Positions 9,112 to 17,704 of a stretch of DNA of 64,000 nucleotides are shown one piece after another. A program made the translations under genes and the position numbers. The notes beneath the pieces are model-generated. The model did no database searches, was not told where the DNA came from, and was given only the letters and a program-made list of their open reading frames with translations. Within the stretch, counting starts at the first letter, position 1. Each line of letters begins with the position of its first letter. The DNA lies in the NCBI RefSeq assembly GCF_005796185.1, contig NZ_VAHM01000008.1, forward strand, positions 1 to 64,000, given 5' to 3'. This stretch comes from Pseudarthrobacter sp. NamB4 (GTDB taxonomy: Bacteria > Actinomycetota > Actinomycetes > Actinomycetales > Micrococcaceae).

Positions 9112-9790
9112 AGCCACCTCAACCTGAATCCCCGAGTCCCGGAACTTCTGCACCTGGTCGGGGGCGGCGCCGCCGTCCGTCACCAAAGTCCAGGGGAGCG
9201 CAAGGCGTGCCCAGGCGTGGAACGGCAGCAGGCCGAGCTTGGACGAGTCGGCCAAGACATAGACTTCCCGGCGCGGCGTGCCATGAGCTCTTTGAGGCGC
9301 GTCTGGGCGTGGTCGGCTTCGCAGATGCCGTCCTCGGCGGTGACGGCGTCGGCGCCGAGGAACACCCGGTCAAAGCTAATCCGTTTCAATGCCGCCTCGG
9401 CCAGCGGCCCTACAAAGCTCTGGCTGACGCTGCGGAGCCGGCCGCCGAGGCAGTCCACCTCAATGCCCTCCGATTCGGCGAGCTCCTGCATGGTGTTGAT
9501 GCCCGGCGTGGTCACGGACAGCTCCTCAAACCCGCGCAGTTCGTGGGCCAGAGCACCCATGGTGGAGCCGGCGTCGAGCAGGATGTTCTCCCCGGGCCGG
9601 ATCATGGACGCCGCCCACCGGGCGATGGCGTGTTTCTGCTCGAACGCCTCGCCGGTGCGCTGCCTTAGCGACGCCTCCGGGTGGGCGCCCAGGGCCATGG
9701 CGCCGCCGCAGGTGCGGGCGACCGGCCCTGCCCGTTCAGCAGCGCCAGGTCCCGGCGGATGGCGAACGCGGTCACCCCGAACCGGGCGGG
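9112..9790 (-). pseudogene. Decayed DeoR-family regulator (copy of the gene at 22224-22997)
   Basis: The minus strand reads almost exactly like the intact DeoR regulator at 22.2 kb: HPEASLRQRTGEAF, GENILLDAGST, FVGPLAEAALKRISFDRVFLG and ITAEDGICEADH-type segments are all present. The copy is broken. A one-base loss near 9272 shifts the frame just after KELMARR, a second shift lies near 9722, and the helix-turn-helix N-terminus is missing because similarity stops abruptly at about 9790. It can have neither the DNA-binding domain nor the proper C-terminus. It lies downstream of the GNAT/ribokinase pair and may once have regulated it. Confidence 0.85.
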
Positions 9791-9853
9791 TATCTTAGGG
9801 ACCAGGGCAAGGGCCATAAACGAGCGCTATTTGGAAGCCAGGTTTCGGGAGGC

Positions 9854-10354
9854 TCAGCCATCGAGTTCGAGCGTGAACACCCACAGCAGCACGTCCTCGC
9901 CCGGTACGGACCAGTCCCGCTCCGGTGCGCGCCGGGAGCCCAGCGACTCATAGAGGCTGTGGGCCCGTTCCATGAACGTGGCGCTGGTGATGCTGATCGC
10001 CTCGATGCCGGGCAGCTGCCGGGCGTGCTCCACGATCTCGCGCACGACCGCCCGGCCCACGCCGCAGCCCTGGTGCGCCGGGTCGACGGCAAGCATCCGG
10101 AACTCCAGCTCCCCGTCCTGCGCGATCTCGCTGTACGGCTGGCCGGCGAACGTCAGCGTCACGGCCGCCACCACCTTCCCGGCGGCTTCCGCCACCCACA
10201 CCTGCGCATGCTCGGCCCGGTGCTCCACGTCCTCGAGCACACTCATGTACGGATGGTCGGCCGCGAAGTGCCCGGCCAGGAGGTAGGCGTCGCGGGTGAT
10301 GCGGCGGACCTCTGCAAAGTCGGCCGGCACCGCCAGTCGGAACTCACCAATCAC
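9854..10354 (-). CDS. GNAT family N-acetyltransferase
   Basis: A 166-residue single-domain GNAT protein that transfers acetyl from acetyl-CoA to an unidentified amine. Motif A for CoA binding is clear (AVDPAHQGCGVGRAVV), preceded by the strand ELEFRML and followed by a motif-B-like ISITSATFMERAHSLYESLG. The length is normal for the family. The GTG start at 10354 overlaps the ribokinase stop codon (GTGA), so the two are translationally coupled and probably co-transcribed, ribokinase first. The substrate cannot be deduced; a link to nucleoside or ribose metabolism is only suggested by the overlap. Confidence 0.88.
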   Translation of the reverse strand: MIGEFRLAVPADFAEVRRITRDAYLLAGHFAADHPYMSVLEDVEHRAEHAQVWVAEAAGKVVAAVTLTFAGQPYSEIAQDGELEFRMLAVDPAHQGCGVGRAVVREIVEHARQLPGIEAISITSATFMERAHSLYESLGSRRAPERDWSVPGEDVLLWVFTLELDG

Positions 10355-11220
10355 GAGGAAGCGCCCGAAGCGGCGGCGATCCGCTCAACGTAGTAGCCCA
10401 GCTGTGCCAAATCCGGCTGGGAGGACGGATCGCCCACGGCATCGGCCCCCACGGCGTTGGCCACGGTCAGGGCACGGGTGTAGTCCAGTCCACTCCGCAG
10501 CGCCAGGACCAGGGCGGCGCAAAACGCGTCGCCGGCGCCTACGGTGTTCGCCACGGAAACAGCAACGGAGGGTGCTTCGGCCACCTTCCGGCCGTGCTCG
10601 AGCATCGCGGAGCCGTCCTTGCCGTACGTCACCGCCACCAGCTTCGCCTTGGCAAGGGCGGGGATCAAGGCGTACTCGCTCTCGTTGACGATCACCAGGT
10701 CGCACCGCTCCAGCAGCTCCGCCGGCAGGTCCATCGCCGGCGCCGCGTTCAGCACAAAGAAACCTCGCGTCTTCCGGGCGGCCTCCAGCACCACGTCCAG
10801 GCCCACCTCGAGCTGGCACAGCACCGTCTCCTCCGGGCCGAACTCCACACCGTCCAGCGACAGGTGCGCGTTGGCGCCCGGGCACACCACGATCTGGTTC
10901 TCGCCGTCGGAATCCACCACGATCAGCGCCGTCCCGGTCGGCTGGGGAAGGGCGGCAACGTCGGAGGTATCAACGCCGGCGGCAGCAAGAGCGTCCAGCA
11001 TCCGCTGCCCGGACGCGTCCTTGCCAACGGCGCCAATCATCCGGGCACTGCCGCACAGCCGCGCCGCGGCCGCGGCCTGGTTGGCGCCCTTGCCGCCGGG
11101 CTGCTCGGACAGGACGGCGCCGCCGATGGTTTCGCCCGCCGTCGGAAGCCGCTCGGCGGTGGCGATCAGGTCCAAATTGATGCTGCCGACCACGGTGACG
11201 GCAGGACGTGTTGTGTTCAT
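10351..11220 (-). CDS. rbsK: Ribokinase
   Basis: A PfkB-family kinase of 289 residues that phosphorylates D-ribose to ribose-5-phosphate. Diagnostic features: the N-terminal GSINLDL strand, the PfkB signature GGKGANQAAAAARL (about 42-55), and the C-terminal VANTVGAGDAFCAAL motif with the catalytic Asp and anion hole. It is divergent from an MFS transporter and a nucleoside hydrolase, so ribose released from nucleosides is the likely substrate. A palindrome TTGTATAACAA lies in the shared upstream region. A broken second copy lies at 48268-48602. Adenosine kinase is a remote alternative; the close PfkB/RbsK signature and neighbours favour ribokinase. Confidence 0.9.
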   Translation of the reverse strand: MNTTRPAVTVVGSINLDLIATAERLPTAGETIGGAVLSEQPGGKGANQAAAAARLCGSARMIGAVGKDASGQRMLDALAAAGVDTSDVAALPQPTGTALIVVDSDGENQIVVCPGANAHLSLDGVEFGPEETVLCQLEVGLDVVLEAARKTRGFFVLNAAPAMDLPAELLERCDLVIVNESEYALIPALAKAKLVAVTYGKDGSAMLEHGRKVAEAPSVAVSVANTVGAGDAFCAALVLALRSGLDYTRALTVANAVGADAVGDPSSQPDLAQLGYYVERIAAASGASS

Positions 11221-11306
11221 GGGAAAACTCTCTCAGGGGGAGGGCCGGAAGCGGCCGGGGTTTCGAAAAAGTGTAGCGCATGGTTGTACTTGTGAGTCAT
11301 ACGTGG

Positions 11307-11317
11307 TTGTATAACAA
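11307..11317. promoter_or_regulatory. Palindromic operator candidate TTGTATAACAA
   Basis: The site lies in the divergent region between ribokinase and the MFS transporter, with flanks that extend the symmetry (GTTGT-ATA-ACAAC). The same TTGT-N3-ACAA layout is found upstream of both nearly identical GntR regulators (21192-21202 and 50749-50759). This suggests that those regulators bind here as well as at their own promoters. That is an inference from shared sequence. Confidence 0.5.
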
Positions 11318-11369
11318 CTCCAATCGCCACGAAAAGACGATCCGCTCTGCTCGAACAAAGGAGTTTGAT

Positions 11370-12815
11370 GTGAACACCCCGACCCCCGCCGCAGCCGCGC
11401 CTCCCGCGGATGGAGGCGCCGCCGTCGTACTTCCCGACGACGACGCAACCAGGCTCTCCGGCCGCCGCGCCGCCCTGCTGATCTCCACCCTGTTGCTGGG
11501 CGTGCTGTCCTTCCAGCTGAACGCCAGCATGGTCACGCCCGCGCTGCCGCAGATCGCCGCGGACTTCGGCGAAAGCGCGGACAGCGCCGCCCCCGTCCAG
11601 TCCATGTTCTTCCTGGCCGGCGCCATCGCCGGGCCCGTGATCGGCCGATGGAGCGACTTCATCGGCCGCCGCGCCGCGCTGCTGCTGGTCCTGGGCATCA
11701 TGGGCGCCGGCACCATCCTCTGCATCGCCGCGCCCACCCTGCCGCTGCTCGTCACCGGCCGGTTCCTGCAGGGCGTCTCCAGCGCCGTGTTCGCGCTCGC
11801 CTACATCGTGCTCAGCGAGAACCTGCAGGCCAAGGTCTTCGGGACCTCCGTGGGCATCATCGCCGCCATCAACGGGGGAGTGGGCGGCGTGGACGGCTAC
11901 GTGGGCGGGCTCATGGCCGAGACCCTCGGCTTCCGGTCCATCTTCGTCGTCGTGCTCGTCCTCACCGCCATCGCCGCGCTGTGCATCCTCCGCATGGTGC
12001 CCGCCGGCCGGCCGGTTGGGGTGCGCGGCGCCATGGACTGGTGGGGCGCCGGCTCCCTCTCGCTGTTCCTGGTGTTCCTGACGTACTTCGTGTCCGACGG
12101 TTCGGCCGCCGGCTGGACGTCGCCCACCGCCCTGGCCCTGCTGGCCGGCACCGTTTTGTCCTTTGCGGGATTCTGGATGATCGAGAAGCGCCGCAGCCAC
12201 CCCCTCATCGCTGTGCACCACCTGCGCTCCCGCCAGGTGTGGCCGGTCATCGCCACCACCGTCCTCACCCTGGCCGGCATCTTCGCCGTCATCAACTTCA
12301 CCGTGGTGCTGCTGAGCCAGGATTCCGACGGCGGCTTCGGGCTTTCCGCCTCCATCTCGGCTTTGCTGTTCCTCACCCCCGCCGCGCTGATTGGCGTCTT
12401 CGCCGCACCATTGGCCGGGTGGCTGGCGGACCGGCGCGGGTGGGTGCGTACGTTGCGGCTGGGGACCTCGCTGAGCCTGGTCTGCGCCGTGGTTGCCGCG
12501 ATGTTTTCCTCCAGTCCTGTGGCGGTGTTTGTTGCCATTGCCTGCCTGGGCATCTTCTACAACGGCTTCTTCCTGACCGCCATCAACGGGCTCTCCGTGC
12601 TTCTCTCGCCGAAGGAGGCCCCGGCTTCCCTGCCCGGCATCAACGGTGCCTCGTTCGGGATCGGGGCGAGCCTCGGCGTCGTGCTGGTGGCGCCCTTCGC
12701 CGCCCAGGCCACGGCCGCCGGGTACGCCACCGCCCTCTGGATCTCGGTGGGCATCACCGCCGCCGCGTTCATCGTCAGCCTCTTCGTCGCCGCCCCCAAG
12801 GGCGAGACGGTCTAA
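11370..12815 (+). CDS. MFS transporter, probable nucleoside (UriT-like) importer
   Basis: A 481-residue major facilitator protein. The frame is open from 11280, but the GTG at 11370 has an AAAGGAG 6 bases upstream and gives a normal N-terminus. After a 30-residue Ala/Pro-rich lead, repeated hydrophobic helices follow. The MFS signature between TM2 and TM3 reads GRWSDFIGRRAAL, and a second-half counterpart is GWLADRRGWVRTL. The size suits a 12-14 helix protein, and by sequence style it could also be called a drug:H+ antiporter. Position decides the call: it is divergent from ribokinase and directly upstream of a nucleoside hydrolase, the same set as the Corynebacterium uriR-rbsK1-uriT-uriH uridine locus. 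Uptake of uridine or related nucleosides is inferred. Confidence 0.8.
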   Translation: MNTPTPAAAAPPADGGAAVVLPDDDATRLSGRRAALLISTLLLGVLSFQLNASMVTPALPQIAADFGESADSAAPVQSMFFLAGAIAGPVIGRWSDFIGRRAALLLVLGIMGAGTILCIAAPTLPLLVTGRFLQGVSSAVFALAYIVLSENLQAKVFGTSVGIIAAINGGVGGVDGYVGGLMAETLGFRSIFVVVLVLTAIAALCILRMVPAGRPVGVRGAMDWWGAGSLSLFLVFLTYFVSDGSAAGWTSPTALALLAGTVLSFAGFWMIEKRRSHPLIAVHHLRSRQVWPVIATTVLTLAGIFAVINFTVVLLSQDSDGGFGLSASISALLFLTPAALIGVFAAPLAGWLADRRGWVRTLRLGTSLSLVCAVVAAMFSSSPVAVFVAIACLGIFYNGFFLTAINGLSVLLSPKEAPASLPGINGASFGIGASLGVVLVAPFAAQATAAGYATALWISVGITAAAFIVSLFVAAPKGETV

Positions 12816-12844
12816 CCCCTCTATCTGTTTCGAAGGAATCTATT

Positions 12845-13846
12845 GTGACTGCCCCCGTTTACCTGGACTGCGACACCGGCATCGACGACGCCCTCGCCCT
12901 GGCCTACCTGCTCGCTTCCCCGCTTGCTTCCGTGGTGGGCATTGGGACCGTGAGCGGGAACGTGAGTGCCGCGGTTGGTGCCCGGAACACTCTTGATCTG
13001 CTGTCGTTGGCTGGGGCCGCTTCTGTGCCGGTGGCCGTTGGTGCGCACGATCCTCTTGTTGGTTCTTTTGGGGGCGGGTCGCCGTGGGTGCATGGGGAGA
13101 ACGGTGTTGGTGAGGTTGTGCTGGCGCCTTCTGCTGCTTCTGTTGTTGCCGAGTCCGCGGCCGAGATGCTGGTGCGGCTTGCCCGTTTGTATCCGGGTTC
13201 GTTGCGGGTGGTGGCGATCGGGCCGCTGACGAATCTTGCCGAGGCTCTGCGGCTGGAGCCTGCGCTGCCGTCTTTGGTGGAGTCGGTGACCGTGATGGGC
13301 GGGGCCGCGCTGGCGCCGGGGAACATCACGCCCGTGGCCGAGGCGAACATCTGGCACGACCCCGAGGCCGCGGCCCTGGTGCTGGCCGCCGACTGGGACG
13401 TGACCCTGGTGCCGCTGGACGTGACCATGGCATCGGTGCTGGAGGAACACCACCGGCAGGTGCTGCTTTCTTCTCCCAGTGCGGTGCCGCGCGCACTGGG
13501 GGAGATGCTGGGTTACTACTTCCGGTTCTACGAGGGCATCTACGGCCGGCCCTGCTCCGCCATGCACGACCCGCTCGCGGCGGCGCTCGCTGTTGGTGCT
13601 GTTCAGCCTGCCCTGGCACCCGTGGTGCGTGCCGCCGTCGACACCTCTGACGGGCCCGGCCGCGGGCAGACCGTGTGCGACATGCGCGGGCTGTACGCGG
13701 GGTACCCTCCGGTGTCCGGGGCGCGGTGCCGCGTGGTCCTCTCGCTCGAGGAAGACTTCGCCCCGCACCTGGTGGAGACGCTGCTTGGTCACTTCGAGCG
13801 CCCGGTGGCTGAGCCTGCCGGATCCCTGGTGGCCGAGCCTGTCTAA
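12845..13846 (+). CDS. Ribonucleoside hydrolase (IunH/UriH-like)
   Basis: A 333-residue inosine-uridine-preferring nucleoside hydrolase that splits nucleosides to free base and ribose. The N-terminus carries the calcium-binding DCDTGIDDALAL motif (D-x-D-x3-DD), and VTVMGGAAL, GNITPVAEANIWHDPEAA and MHDPLAAALAVG supply the later active-site residues. The GTG at 12845 follows GAAGGAATC and lies 29 bp behind the MFS gene, so both form one operon; ribokinase across the divergent promoter would use the ribose. Codon use is noticeably T-richer between about 12970 and 13220 than in the neighbours. The last residues (PVAEPAGSLVAEPV) are encoded by a repeat-like GGTGGCTGAGCCTG sequence, which may have extended the natural C-terminus. 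Confidence 0.9.
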   Translation: MTAPVYLDCDTGIDDALALAYLLASPLASVVGIGTVSGNVSAAVGARNTLDLLSLAGAASVPVAVGAHDPLVGSFGGGSPWVHGENGVGEVVLAPSAASVVAESAAEMLVRLARLYPGSLRVVAIGPLTNLAEALRLEPALPSLVESVTVMGGAALAPGNITPVAEANIWHDPEAAALVLAADWDVTLVPLDVTMASVLEEHHRQVLLSSPSAVPRALGEMLGYYFRFYEGIYGRPCSAMHDPLAAALAVGAVQPALAPVVRAAVDTSDGPGRGQTVCDMRGLYAGYPPVSGARCRVVLSLEEDFAPHLVETLLGHFERPVAEPAGSLVAEPV

Positions 13847-13924
13847 CCCCTGCTTCATGACGAGGAAAGGCCGCCAGCGCCGGCACGAGGTTTTTCCACT
13901 GTTCGCCGGGGAGTAGAGTCTTGC

Positions 13925-14008
13925 GTTAGTGACACGGGGTGCCCTGCTGGCAGGGCTGAGAGAACACCCGTTGAACCTGATCTAGTTCGTACTAGCGAAG
14001 GGATGTCG
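13925..14008 (+). promoter_or_regulatory. TPP riboswitch (THI element)
   Basis: The conserved thi-box parts are all readable: GGGGTGCC, then GCTGAGAGAACACCCG, TTGAACCTGATCTAG, and the closing ACTAGCGAAGGGA. This RNA binds thiamine pyrophosphate and represses the downstream genes. The 3' strand of the closing helix includes the purines that would serve as ribosome-binding site for thiM, so translational control is likely; I see no obvious intrinsic terminator between it and the gene. Confidence 0.95.
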
Positions 14009-14011
14009 CGG

Positions 14012-14815
14012 ATGACTATTCGCCTGACGCCTGCCCATGCCTGGACCATGCTTGAACGTGTCCGGGAAACCACGCCGCTGATTCAATGCCTGACCAACAC
14101 GGTGGTCACGAACTTCACCGCCAATGTCCTGCTGGCCCTCGGCGCCGCGCCAGCCATGGTGGACGTCCCGTCCGAGGCGAGGCCGTTCGCGAGGGTTGCG
14201 TCCGGAGTGTTGGTAAATGTCGGCACGCCGCATGAAGAGCAGCGGGCCGGCATGCGCGAGGCGGTGGGCGCCGCCAGAGAGGCCGGGACGCCTTGGGTTC
14301 TCGATCCGGTGGCTGTCGGCGTTCTGCCGGTCCGGACGGCGCTCGCCGCCGAGCTGCTGGATTGCCGGCCGACGGCGGTGCGCGGCAACGCGTCGGAGGT
14401 CCTGGCCCTTGCCGGTGAGGGTCAGGGCGGACGCGGCGTTGACGCCGTGGACGGGCCCGAAGCCGCGCTTGAAGCGGCCAGCGGCCTTGCCTACCGCTAC
14501 GGCTCCGTCGTTGCGGTATCCGGCCCCACCGATGTCATCACGGACGGCACGGACGTCATCCGGGTCAGCAACGGCCACCCCTACCTGACCCAAGTGACCG
14601 GGGGAGGCTGCGCCCTGGGCGCCGTCACCGCCGCCTTCCCCGCCGTCGACGACGACCCGCTGGCTGCCGCCGCGGCTGCCACCGCCGTCTACACGGTGGC
14701 AGCGGACTTGGCAGCCGAGGGCGCCCGGGGCCCCGGCACTTTCGCCGTCGCGTTCCTTGACGCCCTGACCGGTATCGACGCTCCCGCTTTCACCTCCCGG
14801 GTGGTTATCTCGTGA
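14012..14815 (+). CDS. thiM: Hydroxyethylthiazole kinase
   Basis: Phosphorylates 4-methyl-5-(2-hydroxyethyl)thiazole in thiamine salvage. Typical segments are [43 protein letters not shown] and the C-terminal [15 protein letters not shown] with the catalytic cysteine. An ATG at 14003 is in frame but lies on the riboswitch and has no room for a ribosome-binding site. The ATG at 14012 has AAGGGA 8 bases upstream and is preferred, giving 267 residues. First gene of the TPP-controlled operon; its stop overlaps the thiE start. No thiD is present nearby, so the pyrimidine kinase must be elsewhere. Confidence 0.95.
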   Translation: MTIRLTPAHAWTMLERVRETTPLIQCLTNTVVTNFTANVLLALGAAPAMVDVPSEARPFARVASGVLVNVGTPHEEQRAGMREAVGAAREAGTPWVLDPVAVGVLPVRTALAAELLDCRPTAVRGNASEVLALAGEGQGGRGVDAVDGPEAALEAASGLAYRYGSVVAVSGPTDVITDGTDVIRVSNGHPYLTQVTGGGCALGAVTAAFPAVDDDPLAAAAAATAVYTVAADLAAEGARGPGTFAVAFLDALTGIDAPAFTSRVVIS

Positions 14816-15492
14816 ACGGCGGGGACAGGACGCCCAGACCTATCGAGGGCATTTACTTGGTGACCGACACCCAGCTGTGCGGTCCCCGGGGAGTGGTGGA
14901 AACCGCCCGCGCGGCGGTGGCCGGTGGTGTCCGTGTCGTCCAGATCCGCGAGAAGACCACGAGCACCGCGGACCTGTACCAGCTGCTCCTGCAGACCGCC
15001 GACGCCGTCGGGCATGCGGCCACGGTGCTGGTGGATGACCGCATCGACGTGTTCCTTGCCGCCCGCGCCACCGGTGCCGCCGGGCACGGAGTCCACGTGG
15101 GCCAAAGCGACCTTCCCGTCGACCGGGTCCGGGCGCTGGTAGGCCCGGACGCCGTCGTCGGCCTAACAGCGAACACCCCCGAACACCTGGCAGCGCTGCA
15201 GGCCCTGCCGCCGGGAACGGTGGACTACCTGGGGGTAGGGGTGATCCGGCCCACCGCCACCAAGCCTGACCACCCGGCGCCGCTGGGCATCGAAGGCTTC
15301 GGGCAGATAGCGGCTGCCACAGCCCTGCCCTGCGTGGCCATCGGCGGCATCGAAGCCCCCGACGTCGCGTCGCTGCGCGCTGCCGGAGCGGCGGGCATCG
15401 CGGTGGTCTCCGCCATCTGCGCTGCCGAGAATCCGCAACGCAGCGCCGAAGACCTTGTGGCCCAGTGGGGCCGTTCCAACACCAACGAATAG
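14812..15492 (+). CDS. thiE: Thiamine phosphate synthase
   Basis: Joins HMP-pyrophosphate and thiazole phosphate to thiamine phosphate. The TIM-barrel protein of 226 residues shows YLVTD at the start, VQIREK (pyrophosphate-binding Arg/Lys), LVDDRIDV (Asp for Mg), [25 protein letters not shown] and IGGIEAPDV; all key residues appear intact. It starts at a GTG that overlaps the thiM stop (GTGA), so the pair is translationally coupled under the TPP riboswitch. Together thiM and thiE form the thiazole-salvage branch. Confidence 0.95.
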   Translation: MNGGDRTPRPIEGIYLVTDTQLCGPRGVVETARAAVAGGVRVVQIREKTTSTADLYQLLLQTADAVGHAATVLVDDRIDVFLAARATGAAGHGVHVGQSDLPVDRVRALVGPDAVVGLTANTPEHLAALQALPPGTVDYLGVGVIRPTATKPDHPAPLGIEGFGQIAAATALPCVAIGGIEAPDVASLRAAGAAGIAVVSAICAAENPQRSAEDLVAQWGRSNTNE

Positions 15493-15505
15493 AAAGCGGG
15501 AAACC

Positions 15506-16270
15506 GTGCACATTTCAGAACAGCTCGTCCTCGTCACCGGCGGCGGACGCGGCCTCGGCCACAGCATCGTCCAGGCCTTTGCCGAACAGGGTGCCCGCGT
15601 TGTCATCAACTACCGCAACAGCGCCGAGGAGAGCGAAGCCCTGGCAGCAAAGTACGGCCCCGGCCAGGCTGTAGCCCTGCAGGCGGACGTGACCGACGCC
15701 GACCAGGTGGCCGCCATGCTCACCCTAGCCCAGGAGCATTTCGGCAGCCCCGTGACCACCGTGGTCAACAACGCCCTGGCGGACTTCTCCTTCAACGGTG
15801 ACGCCCGCTCCGGCGCGGCGGGCATTACCTGGCCTGAATTCGAGGCCCAGTTTTCAGGCAGCGTCCGAGGCGCGCTCAACACCACCCAGCAGGCGCTGCC
15901 GGGCATGCTGGAGACCGGGTTCGGCCGGATCATCAACATCGGCACCAACCTGTTCCAGAACCCGGTGGTTCCCTACCACGACTACACCGCAGCGAAGGCG
16001 GCGCTGCTGGCCCTGACCCGGACCATGGCCGCGGACCTGGGCCAGCACAACGTCTCGGTGAACATGGTCTCCGGCGGGCTGCTCCGCACCACCGACGCCA
16101 GCGCCGCCACGCCGGAGGAGGTTTTCGACTACATCGCCGCCGTCACGCCCCTGCGCAAGGTCACCACTCCGTCCAGCTTTGCTGACGCCATCCTCTTCTT
16201 CGCCTCCCCGTGGGCCCGCTCCGTCACCGGCCAGAACCTTGTGGTCGACGGCGGCCTGGTCATGAACTGA
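15506..16270 (+). CDS. Short-chain dehydrogenase/reductase (FabG-like) in the thiamine operon
   Basis: A 254-residue classical SDR. It has the nucleotide-binding TGGGRGLG near residue 10, the NNA motif (VVNNALADF) and the catalytic YTAAK. Thirteen residues before the catalytic Tyr, where Ser is usual, the sequence has Thr (NIGTNLF). The GTG at 15506 is 13 bp after thiE; the weak GCGGG/GAAA region upstream serves as ribosome-binding site. The frame is open from 15455, but that start would overlap thiE without a binding site. The flavin monooxygenase follows after 14 bp. The substrate is unknown. Under a TPP riboswitch it may act on a thiamine-related alcohol or aldehyde, which is inference; a generic 3-oxoacyl reductase is the name such genes usually receive. 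Confidence 0.85.
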   Translation: MHISEQLVLVTGGGRGLGHSIVQAFAEQGARVVINYRNSAEESEALAAKYGPGQAVALQADVTDADQVAAMLTLAQEHFGSPVTTVVNNALADFSFNGDARSGAAGITWPEFEAQFSGSVRGALNTTQQALPGMLETGFGRIINIGTNLFQNPVVPYHDYTAAKAALLALTRTMAADLGQHNVSVNMVSGGLLRTTDASAATPEEVFDYIAAVTPLRKVTTPSSFADAILFFASPWARSVTGQNLVVDGGLVMN

Positions 16271-16284
16271 CGGAACGGACGGCC

Positions 16285-17664
16285 ATGCAGGACACGGACG
16301 GGAGCCAGCGCCAACTCCATTTCAACGCCTTCCTCTTTGGCTGCGGCCACCACGGAGCCGCCTGGCGCCGGCCCGACTCGCCGGTGGAGCAGCTTGGCGA
16401 TATTGCCTTCTATGAGCAGCTGGCGCAAAGCGCCGAACGCGGGCTCTTCGATGCGGTGTTTTTTGCCGACGGCCACAGCGTGGGCAGTCCGGACCAGGGA
16501 CCGAGGTGGTTCCTGGAACCCCTGACCACCCTGGCCGCGATGGCGCGCGCAACCAGCAGGATCGGGCTGGTCAGCACCGTATCCACCACCTTCTACACGC
16601 CCTTCCACGCCGCCAGGATGCTGGCATCCCTTGACCACATCAGCGGCGGCCGGTCGGGCTGGAACGTGGTTACGTCCATGTTCGATGCCGAAGCCCGCAA
16701 CCACGGCATGGAAGCCATGCCCGGCCACGGGGAACGGTATGCGCGGGCCACCGAGTTCATCGAGGTAGCCGGGCGGCTCTGGGAATCCTGGGCTGACGAT
16801 GCGCTGGTGATGGACCGCGCCGGCGTTTACGTGGACCCGGACAAGTTGCAGCCGCTGCACCACGCCGGTGATCATTTTCGAGTGGAGGGCCCGCTGACCG
16901 TACCCCGGCCGCCCCAGGGCCGGCCGGTGTTGTTCCAGGCAGGCGCCTCCGAACAGGGACGTGATCTGGCGGCCCGGTACGCCGAGGGGATCTATGCCGT
17001 GGCGTATGACCTGCCCTCCGCCCAGGACTACTACGCCGACATGAAAAGGCGGATCGCGTCGGCCGGGCGGAACCCGGGCAAGGTCGCCATCATGCCGGGC
17101 CTGGTCACCTACGTTGGTGCTACCGAGGCGGAGGCCCGCCGCAAGCAGGACGAGGTGGACGCGCTGCTCCCGGCCGCGCACTCGCTGGCGCAGTTGGGCA
17201 CCTTTATTGGCCAGGACTGCAGCGGGTGGGAGCTGGATGCCCCTGTTCCGGCCCTGCCGCCGGCGAGCGAGTTCACCGGCCCGCAGGGGCGCTATACCAC
17301 CATCCTGCGGATCATCGAAGCGGAAAAGCCCACGGTTCGGCAATTGCTGGGCCGGCTGGCCGCCGGCGGGGGCCACTGCACCATGGTGGGAACGCCTGAG
17401 CAGATTGCCGACCAGATCGAGCTGTGGTTTTGTTCAGGCGCCGCCGATGGATTCAACCTGATGCCCCCGCTGCTGCCGGAGTCACTGGACGAGTTCGTGG
17501 ACCGTGTAATCCCCGTCCTGCAGCGCCGCGGTCTCTTCCGCAGCCGCTACACCGCGGAAACCCTGCGCGGACACCTGGGACTCGAACGCCCCGCTGCACG
17601 CCGGCATCAGGGACGTGAAAAGGCATTGCAGGAGGTTGGTGCCCGCCCACCTGGCCGGGGCTGA
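16285..17664 (+). CDS. LLM-class flavin-dependent monooxygenase (NtaA/SnaA/DszA family)
   Basis: A 459-residue bacterial-luciferase-like enzyme using reduced FMN from a separate reductase. Family marks: FNAFLFGCGHH near the start, GLFDAVFFADGHS, LVSTVSTTFYTPFHAARMLASLDHIS, GRSGWNVVTS, HGERYARATEFIEV, VLFQAGASEQGRDLAARYAE, and the C-terminal GFNLMPPLLP. The ATG at 16285 is preferred to an upstream start inside the SDR gene. It is the fourth gene of the TPP-riboswitch operon. Relatives oxidise sulfur heterocycles, chelators and antibiotics. Here it may attack a thiazole- or thiamine-like compound, an inference from the riboswitch. There is no flavin reductase gene alongside. Confidence 0.88.
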   Translation: MQDTDGSQRQLHFNAFLFGCGHHGAAWRRPDSPVEQLGDIAFYEQLAQSAERGLFDAVFFADGHSVGSPDQGPRWFLEPLTTLAAMARATSRIGLVSTVSTTFYTPFHAARMLASLDHISGGRSGWNVVTSMFDAEARNHGMEAMPGHGERYARATEFIEVAGRLWESWADDALVMDRAGVYVDPDKLQPLHHAGDHFRVEGPLTVPRPPQGRPVLFQAGASEQGRDLAARYAEGIYAVAYDLPSAQDYYADMKRRIASAGRNPGKVAIMPGLVTYVGATEAEARRKQDEVDALLPAAHSLAQLGTFIGQDCSGWELDAPVPALPPASEFTGPQGRYTTILRIIEAEKPTVRQLLGRLAAGGGHCTMVGTPEQIADQIELWFCSGAADGFNLMPPLLPESLDEFVDRVIPVLQRRGLFRSRYTAETLRGHLGLERPAARRHQGREKALQEVGARPPGRG

Positions 17665-17704
17665 TCAGGCACCTGGGTAACAAACCGCCGCCGGGCAAAT
17701 TCCC

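Noticed and set aside
11370..12815. Multidrug efflux pump
   Set aside because: Sequence style is compatible, but the position between ribokinase and nucleoside hydrolase makes nucleoside transport more likely; efflux cannot be excluded.
11648..12844. N-terminal extension of the nucleoside hydrolase frame through the MFS gene
   Set aside because: The Arg/His/Pro-rich translation is the second frame of the MFS gene; the hydrolase starts at the GTG at 12845 with GAAGGAATC upstream.
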